Source: Bacillota bacterium | Lineage (GTDB): Bacteria; Bacillota; UBA4882; UBA8346 | DNA length: 10,557 nucleotides | Assembly: GCA_003501335.1 (NCBI GenBank) | Contig: DNPQ01000441.1 | Coordinates: forward strand, 1 to 10,557 | Direction: 5' to 3' | Part shown: one piece after another, positions 6,656 through 10,557 of the stretch | Layout of the letters: every line of letters starts with the position of its first letter | How positions within the stretch are numbered: position 1 is the stretch's first letter | Translations under genes and position numbers: made by a program | Notes under the pieces: model-generated | What the model was told of the DNA's origin: nothing | The model's input: the letters and a program-made list of their open reading frames with translations, nothing else | Databases searched by the model: none

Positions 6656-7277
6656 GAACAAATAATAATATTCCTTTGCTAAAAATACTTTTGAGGCATA
6701 AATCATTTAAATCAATAATGCTTAAGCCATTAGCTCTCAGAAGTCTCCGGATTTTTTTCTTACTGTATGCCTCCATAAAAATACCCTGACGAAAATAATT
6801 ACCCATTCGGCCCCACCATCTAAAAAAGGTGTTGTGAGGCGTGGTGACAATCAAATGTCCTCCAGGGGCCAACAAATTAGAAACTTTCGCGAACATGGCC
6901 TCTTTTTCCTTTATGTACTCAATGGCAGAAAAACCAACGATCAAATCATATTTTTCCTGAAAATCCATTTCCATAAAATCGCCACAAAGGGGGATTACAT
7001 TAGATATCCCTTGGGTTTTCATTTTCCGGGTCATACAGTCCAACATATTCTGGGCAATATCAACTGCAGTTACCTGTTTGACAAGCGGTGCAATTTCTAA
7101 TGTAAACCTACCGGTCCCTGCTCCGATTTCCAATACCGAATAGCTTTTCCGGGCGACTTTTTGAATGGCTTCGCTGGCAATTTCCCATTCCGGAATCCTG
7201 ACAAAACCAAAATCCTCTTGTTCGTGGTCGTAAGTAACAGCATTTCCATTATAAAATACGATCATTTTATCTTTCAT
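6642..7277 (-). CDS. class I SAM-dependent methyltransferase
   Basis: The 211-residue product shows the Rossmann-fold methyltransferase signature: motif I VLEIGAGTGRF (48-58), the acidic end of strand 2 in AVD (Asp73), a CGD at 98-100 for motif II, strand 4 YDLIVGFSAIEYI (110-122), and LLAPGGHLIVTTP (135-147) with the usual post-motif turn. It matches the UbiE/Methyltransf_11/25 group, acting in the cytoplasm with S-adenosylmethionine. The C-terminal third (WWGRMGNYFRQGIFMEAYS, then RRLLRANGL) resembles small-molecule or lipid methyltransferases more than rRNA or protein ones, but the substrate cannot be read. GAGG lies about 10 bases before the ATG. Its 3' end overlaps the small membrane protein gene. 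Placed after a radical SAM gene in the same run, it may modify the same product. Confidence 0.88.
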   Translation of the reverse strand: MKDKMIVFYNGNAVTYDHEQEDFGFVRIPEWEIASEAIQKVARKSYSVLEIGAGTGRFTLEIAPLVKQVTAVDIAQNMLDCMTRKMKTQGISNVIPLCGDFMEMDFQEKYDLIVGFSAIEYIKEKEAMFAKVSNLLAPGGHLIVTTPHNTFFRWWGRMGNYFRQGIFMEAYSKKKIRRLLRANGLSIIDLNDLCLKSIFSKGILLFVHAVK

Positions 7278-7326
7278 ATAGAACCAACCTCATATATTCT
7301 CACAATTTAGCACTTGATTTTTGGTT

Positions 7327-7950
7327 TTAACGTCCATCTTCTAAATGAAGTGTCTGCAAATCTTGCTGTTCTTTGGTTTTTTCAGACCAGACCACCCAGT
7401 ATCGGGTTCGTTTATTTTCGATCTCTGCAGCATGCTTCTGGGCCCATTCCTCTGACGCAGATGTTTTCTCAACCAAAGAAGTTTCTGAATCCCAATGGGG
7501 AAACTCAGCACTTGTCAAGTTCATCTGGCGCAATGGCCGTAATGAATAACGAGCTTGCCAAAAACCCATTCGTGGTGTTACGAGCACATAGTAAATCTTT
7601 CCACTTTCTACCATGGCTTTCATAAAATCTGCGGCTTCACCAGCAACCATGAATAAATGCTCGCCCGGGGTTGCCTCATAACAAATCTTGGTTCCGCCTT
7701 TCAAGAAGCCGATCAATCTATTTTCAGTACCTGGGAGTTCATAAAGGGAAACCGATTGACCATAATCGTCAAAAAGAAATGCTTTTCCAAAAGATGCGGG
7801 GAGTCGCATAAAAACAATTAAAGCCTGATCCGGTTTTGGAGTTATCGGGTTGTCCGACTGAATCATTAATCCGCTGCTAGCATAGGCAACAACTCCTAAG
7901 AGCATTACGGAAACTGCTATCATTACCACACGCGATTGTCTAGAAAACAT
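7327..7950 (-). CDS. exported DUF2846-like protein
   Basis: The 207-residue product begins with a signal peptide or anchor (basic MFSRQSR, hydrophobic 8-23, possible cleavage after AYA at 24). The region about 38-128 resembles DUF2846-type proteins as I know them: PKPDQALIVFMRLP (38-51), a short beta-rich stretch, then a TPGEHLF-like turn (94-100) and a YYVLVTPRMGF strand (120-130). No cysteine follows the hydrophobic core, so it is not an obvious lipoprotein, although many relatives are. The C-terminal 60 residues (SAEFPHWDSETSLV, then a helical EEWAQKHAAEIENK and RYWVVWSEKT) are unassigned. GAAAGAAGGG precedes the ATG. It sits 48 bases after the radical SAM gene and 49 before the methyltransferase gene. 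The function is unknown; a periplasmic or envelope role is inferred from the signal and the context. Confidence 0.65.
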   Translation of the reverse strand: MFSRQSRVVMIAVSVMLLGVVAYASSGLMIQSDNPITPKPDQALIVFMRLPASFGKAFLFDDYGQSVSLYELPGTENRLIGFLKGGTKICYEATPGEHLFMVAGEAADFMKAMVESGKIYYVLVTPRMGFWQARYSLRPLRQMNLTSAEFPHWDSETSLVEKTSASEEWAQKHAAEIENKRTRYWVVWSEKTKEQQDLQTLHLEDGR

Positions 7951-7990
7951 AATAACCCTTCTTTCAAATCGTAACTCAGACTATAAAAGG

Positions 7991-8015
7991 AAAATTTTTT
8001 ATGAAAATTTTTTAT
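7991..8015. repeat. short tandem repeat at the radical SAM stop codon
   Basis: AAAATTTTTTAT occurs twice in a row (7991-8002 and 8004-8015) with one base between. It spans the last codons and stop of the radical SAM gene. It is AT-only and probably arose by slippage. No function is evident. Confidence 0.5.
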
Positions 8016-9450
8016 TAGGTTCAAACTGTTTTTTAGCAGCCCAAAAATCCGGTAAATTCTTTACGATATGCCATATCGAATGCCTATGCTGCCAAATACG
8101 TTTGCTGAATTTACGGAGCCAAACCCGGTCCGTATAAAACCGCTTAACATGTTCATTATATAACTCATCGAGAATTTCCTTGGAACCGATGCTTTTGGGA
8201 ACAAACACAAAATTAAGACAATTCATCTGTTCCCAGTCCTCTTCTAAAGCCCCTTCTTCCCGAATGGTTTTCCATAAAGGCGCTCCTGGAAAAGGAGTAA
8301 ATTTAGCCATATTCATATCATCAAGGCCCAGAGACATCACAAAATCGCTGGTCCATCGAATAGATTCCTCGGTTTCTCCAGGAAGGCCCATCATAAAGAG
8401 GCCTTTGGCACGAAGACCGGCCGCCTGAATCCGGGCTATCGTATCTTGGATAGCTTCCACTGTTACACCGGCTTTATGCTTTTTAAGAAGTTCCGGGTCT
8501 GCTGATTCGATACCCAGAGATACCATCAAGCAACCAGCACTTTTAAGCATTTTCAACAGCTTATCCGGGGCAAACCCCACCCGAAGCGCACAATTAAATT
8601 GAATATCAATAGGGTTTTTGGTAAGCATCTCACAAAGTTCAACGATACGTTCCTCATCCGTAGTAAAAAGATCATCATAAATATTCACATGGTGGATACC
8701 AAAGTCGTGATTGAGATATTTCAGGTGATTATAGATATATTGGGCTGTATTATAACGGAACCCTTTTTTAAAAACCGAACGATCACAATAAGAACATTGA
8801 AAAAGGCAACCCCGGCTGGTAACCATGGAAGTGCCGGGAAATTTAGCATAACTAAACAGAGGCAGATTATACCCTTTGGGAAAGCCCTTCAACTTTTCAT
8901 AAGCCGGAAAAGGCAGGATATCTAAATCAGGGATCAACTCCCGCACACCATTTTCCACAATTTCTTTTCCGTTCCGCCAGACGAGTCCTTTAATATCAGC
9001 CGGATTTTTTCCCGAAACCAACTCGGCAAAAGTTATTTCTCCTTCACCTTTAACGATAAAATCAAAAGCAGCATAATCCCTTAAAAGAGAGCCTCCAAGT
9101 GAAGAACAATGAACCCCGCCGCAAACCGTTATAACCTCGGGACTAACCATTTTAATGGCTGCTGCCATACGGGCGGCATCCGGAAACGAAGAGGTCGTAG
9201 CTGAAAAACCAATAAAATCGCCTTTATAAGCCGCAATTTGATGAATATTCGTTTGAAAGTCCAACGAAGCATAAGGTCCTAAACAATCATGAATAAAAAC
9301 TTCGTGGCCTTCTTGTAAAAGCCAGGATGCTATCGAAAGTATCCCATGAGGGATCATCCGGTTTGCCGATGCAACGATATCTTTTTTACTCCCCTTAAGC
9401 CAGTTGGAACCCCGGGGATGAACTAAGATAATTCGCCGTTTTTTCATCAT
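7999..9450 (-). CDS. B12-binding-type radical SAM protein (BchE/P-methylase-like class)
   Basis: The 483-residue product has a cobalamin-binding-like N-terminal domain (about 1-150), with HGILSIASWLLQEGHEV, GGVHCS (111-116) and KGEGE (134-138), as in BchE-like enzymes. A radical SAM domain follows with the cluster motif CLFQCSYC (Cys215, Cys219, Cys222), then VSLGIESADP (310-319), MMGLPGETEES (353-363) and TPFPGAPL. No canonical DxHxxG cobalamin motif is seen, which is common in this class. Enzymes of this class methylate unactivated carbons or rearrange rings; the substrate here is unknown. The frame extends to a TTG at 9579, but I chose the ATG at 9448-9450: AGGA lies 9 bases upstream and MMKKRRIILVHPRGS matches usual N termini. 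An ATG at 9477 is a second option. It is preceded by a 345-base noncoding region and followed by an exported protein gene. Confidence 0.88.
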   Translation of the reverse strand: MMKKRRIILVHPRGSNWLKGSKKDIVASANRMIPHGILSIASWLLQEGHEVFIHDCLGPYASLDFQTNIHQIAAYKGDFIGFSATTSSFPDAARMAAAIKMVSPEVITVCGGVHCSSLGGSLLRDYAAFDFIVKGEGEITFAELVSGKNPADIKGLVWRNGKEIVENGVRELIPDLDILPFPAYEKLKGFPKGYNLPLFSYAKFPGTSMVTSRGCLFQCSYCDRSVFKKGFRYNTAQYIYNHLKYLNHDFGIHHVNIYDDLFTTDEERIVELCEMLTKNPIDIQFNCALRVGFAPDKLLKMLKSAGCLMVSLGIESADPELLKKHKAGVTVEAIQDTIARIQAAGLRAKGLFMMGLPGETEESIRWTSDFVMSLGLDDMNMAKFTPFPGAPLWKTIREEGALEEDWEQMNCLNFVFVPKSIGSKEILDELYNEHVKRFYTDRVWLRKFSKRIWQHRHSIWHIVKNLPDFWAAKKQFEPNKKFS

Positions 9451-9459
9451 CGCTTGTTT

Positions 9460-9464
9460 TCCTG
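9460..9464 (-). promoter_or_regulatory. Shine-Dalgarno that sets the radical SAM start
   Basis: CAGGA on the minus strand lies 9 bases before the ATG at 9448-9450. A second possible site, CAGG, stands a few bases before the alternative ATG at 9475-9477. The far upstream TTG has only a poor GTGGA. Confidence 0.45.
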
Positions 9465-9613
9465 TTATCAATGCCATGTTTACCTGATTTCCAGCAACCC
9501 TTTTCCCATCAACATATAATAAATATTTATCTGCTCTAAAAAATATCCTTGATCTTTCGACGAAAATTCTCAGTCCCAATCCACGTAAATGATAGTGAAT
9601 GTTTTTTTAGGGG

Positions 9614-9652
9614 CCAAGGCTGCGAAGGGAAGCCAAAATATTTTGCAGTTGG
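9614..9652 (-). other. imperfect hairpin in the radical SAM leader
   Basis: Read on the minus strand, CCAACTGC (9645-9652) can pair with GCAG-CC-TTGG (9614-9623): eight base pairs with a two-base bulge and a 21-base loop. No T-run follows, so it is not an intrinsic terminator. It lies in the leader expected from the promoter at 9715-9743. It does not match a riboswitch I know, and no cobalamin-box sequence is visible. Confidence 0.25.
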
Positions 9653-9714
9653 AAAAGATTTGCCTCAACATAATCTCTTTGCAATCAAAAATAGTACAAA
9701 AAATTCCAATTAAT

Positions 9715-9743
9715 AATATATCATTAATTCGCTACAAATTCAA
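9715..9743 (-). promoter_or_regulatory. candidate sigma70-type promoter for the radical SAM gene
   Basis: On the minus strand, TTGAAT (9738-9743; 4 of 6) and TATATT (9715-9720; 5 of 6) are separated by exactly 17 bases. Transcription would start near 9708, leaving a leader of about 258 bases. The 345 bases at 9451-9795 hold no convincing gene. Besides this promoter and the hairpin at 9614-9652, I see only a 12-base AT palindrome at 9519-9530. No strong terminator follows the glycosyltransferase gene, so readthrough from it is also possible. Confidence 0.38.
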
Positions 9744-9795
9744 CAATGGGTCCTTTTTTGTCTCTTTTGCTTTCCTTTGAATTTTTTCGGTGCGT

Positions 9796-10551
9796 TTATT
9801 TTTTTAAGATAATCTGAAATAAACGTCTGGGAATGATAAAAAGCATCGTAATGGCTACAAGCACCATATTAAGGATACTGATTCTAAAATTATCCTTAAA
9901 TCCTTTAAAATGACTCACTCGTTCTTCCGGAGAAGGATAATAAACATCAATCGTCGCAATTTCTACCGGATAATCATGCCATACCCACCTGACCAGGGAT
10001 TCCAATTCAAAATCATATTTTCGGGTAAAAAAATGAATCCGGTTCATCACTGCAACTGTATAAAGTCTAAATCCAGACTGAGTATCCACAAGATCCCGGC
10101 CAGTTTCTATTTTTACCCAAAAATTAGAAAATTTCCTACCAAACAAACTCTTTTTAGGAATGTGTTGATCACTCATATCCCTGTTGCCGATCACCAGTAT
10201 GGGTTGGCCGGGTGTTACTTTTTCCAAAAGTTTCGGTATTTCCGAGGCAAAATGTTGCCCATCCGAATCACAACTGATTGCATAGTCATATCCCAATTCT
10301 GCGGCTTTTTTTAACCCTTCCTGTAATGCAAACCCCTTACCCTTATTTTTAGAATAGGAAACAATCTGAATTCTTTTTTTAAAACTCTCTAAAATATCGA
10401 CAGTATGATCATTACTTCCGTCATTGACAGCAATAATATTTGGAGTATATTCCAATACTGACCTTATCACCTTTTCGAGGGTCTGATCATTGTTATAAGT
10501 GGGAATGAGCACACAATAATTTATTGAGTCAAATCTCTTCTCATTTTTCAT
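9796..10551 (-). CDS. family 2 glycosyltransferase (GT-A fold, dolichyl-phosphate-sugar-synthase-like)
   Basis: The 251-residue product has the GT2 layout: VLIPTYNN (14-21), AVNDGSNDHT (41-50) with the nucleotide-binding Asp44, NKGKGFALQEG (69-79), the metal-binding DSDGQH (95-100), VIGNRD (120-125) and DTQSGFRLY (156-164). One hydrophobic segment (about 225-241) near the C terminus could tether it to the inner membrane. Family role: moving a sugar from a nucleotide donor to a lipid carrier or lipid acceptor. The similarity to polyprenyl-phosphate hexose synthases is clear, while donor and acceptor are unknown. In aryl-polyene-type loci a GT2 of this kind often accompanies an acyltransferase and a LolA-like protein, which fits this window. 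Only six bases lie upstream of the ATG, so no ribosome site can be seen and a start outside the window cannot be excluded. Confidence 0.88.
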   Translation of the reverse strand: MKNEKRFDSINYCVLIPTYNNDQTLEKVIRSVLEYTPNIIAVNDGSNDHTVDILESFKKRIQIVSYSKNKGKGFALQEGLKKAAELGYDYAISCDSDGQHFASEIPKLLEKVTPGQPILVIGNRDMSDQHIPKKSLFGRKFSNFWVKIETGRDLVDTQSGFRLYTVAVMNRIHFFTRKYDFELESLVRWVWHDYPVEIATIDVYYPSPEERVSHFKGFKDNFRISILNMVLVAITMLFIIPRRLFQIILKK

Positions 10552-10557
10552 CGCAAA

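Noticed and set aside
7314..7625. 103-codon open frame on the plus strand
   Set aside because: Antisense to the DUF2846-like gene; no family features.
8599..8925. 108-codon open frame on the plus strand
   Set aside because: Antisense to the conserved radical SAM core, including the cluster cysteines; a by-product of the coding strand's codon use.
9589..9780. 63-codon open frame on the plus strand in the intergenic region
   Set aside because: No Shine-Dalgarno, no family resemblance, low-complexity AT-rich composition, and opposite to every other gene; the promoter and leader reading of this region explains it better.
9735..9781. AATTCAA/TTGAATT inverted repeat just after the glycosyltransferase gene as a terminator
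   Set aside because: Seven AT-rich pairs with a loop of about 30 bases and no T-run after it on the minus strand; one arm overlaps the better-supported promoter.
9451..9795. Cobalamin or SAM riboswitch ahead of the B12-type radical SAM gene
   Set aside because: I looked for the conserved B12-box and SAM-riboswitch core sequences by eye and found none; only a weak bulged hairpin is present.
9910..10314. 134-codon open frame on the plus strand
   Set aside because: Lies wholly antisense to the well-supported glycosyltransferase and shows no recognisable domain or ribosome site.
1..10557. Insertion sequences, tRNA genes, CRISPR arrays or phage genes
   Set aside because: No transposase or integrase motifs, no terminal inverted repeats with target duplications, no cloverleaf sequence, and no regularly spaced repeats were seen on either strand.

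Overview
All genes that can be supported lie on the minus strand, so biological order runs from high to low coordinates. The DNA is AT-rich. The genes sit close together, several overlap, and many have recognisable Shine-Dalgarno sequences. The gene set includes a LolA-like periplasmic protein and a LolCDE-like ABC transporter, which points to a diderm (Gram-negative-type) bacterium. The B12-type radical SAM enzyme suggests an anaerobic lifestyle. I cannot name the taxon from the sequence alone.

Layout in transcription order: (1) a family 2 glycosyltransferase (9796-10551); (2) a noncoding stretch of about 345 bases (9451-9795) with a candidate promoter and a structured leader; (3) a B12-binding-type radical SAM enzyme (7999-9450); (4) an exported DUF2846-like protein (7327-7950); (5) a class I SAM methyltransferase (6642-7277); (6) a small two-helix membrane protein of unknown function (6317-6655); (7) a membrane-anchored polysaccharide-deacetylase family protein (5520-6290); (8) a PlsC-type acyltransferase (4682-5494); (9) a LolD/MacB-type ATPase (4048-4710); (10, 11) two paralogous FtsX/LolC-type permeases (2743-3969 and 1519-2730); (12) a possible 26-codon micro-ORF (1429-1509) coupled to (13) a LolA-like periplasmic protein (692-1432). 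A 230-base AT-rich gap follows, with a weak terminator, a good sigma70-type promoter and a palindrome. It precedes (14) a FabG-type ketoreductase that runs off the low-coordinate edge of the window (1-461).

The genes read as one lipid or glycolipid pathway. Cytoplasmic and inner-membrane enzymes would build and modify a molecule (ketoreductase, radical SAM enzyme, methyltransferase, acyltransferase, glycosyltransferase, deacetylase-like protein). A private Lol-like transporter plus periplasmic carrier would then move it toward the outer membrane. FabG, PlsC, GT2 and a LolA-like protein recall aryl-polyene, flexirubin or ladderane-like loci, but no ketosynthase, acyl carrier protein or dehydratase is inside the window. 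The product class is therefore an inference. The points most worth a second look are this dedicated export module, an Arg-to-Cys change in motif 3 of the deacetylase, the coupled micro-ORF, and the two regulatory intergenic regions.
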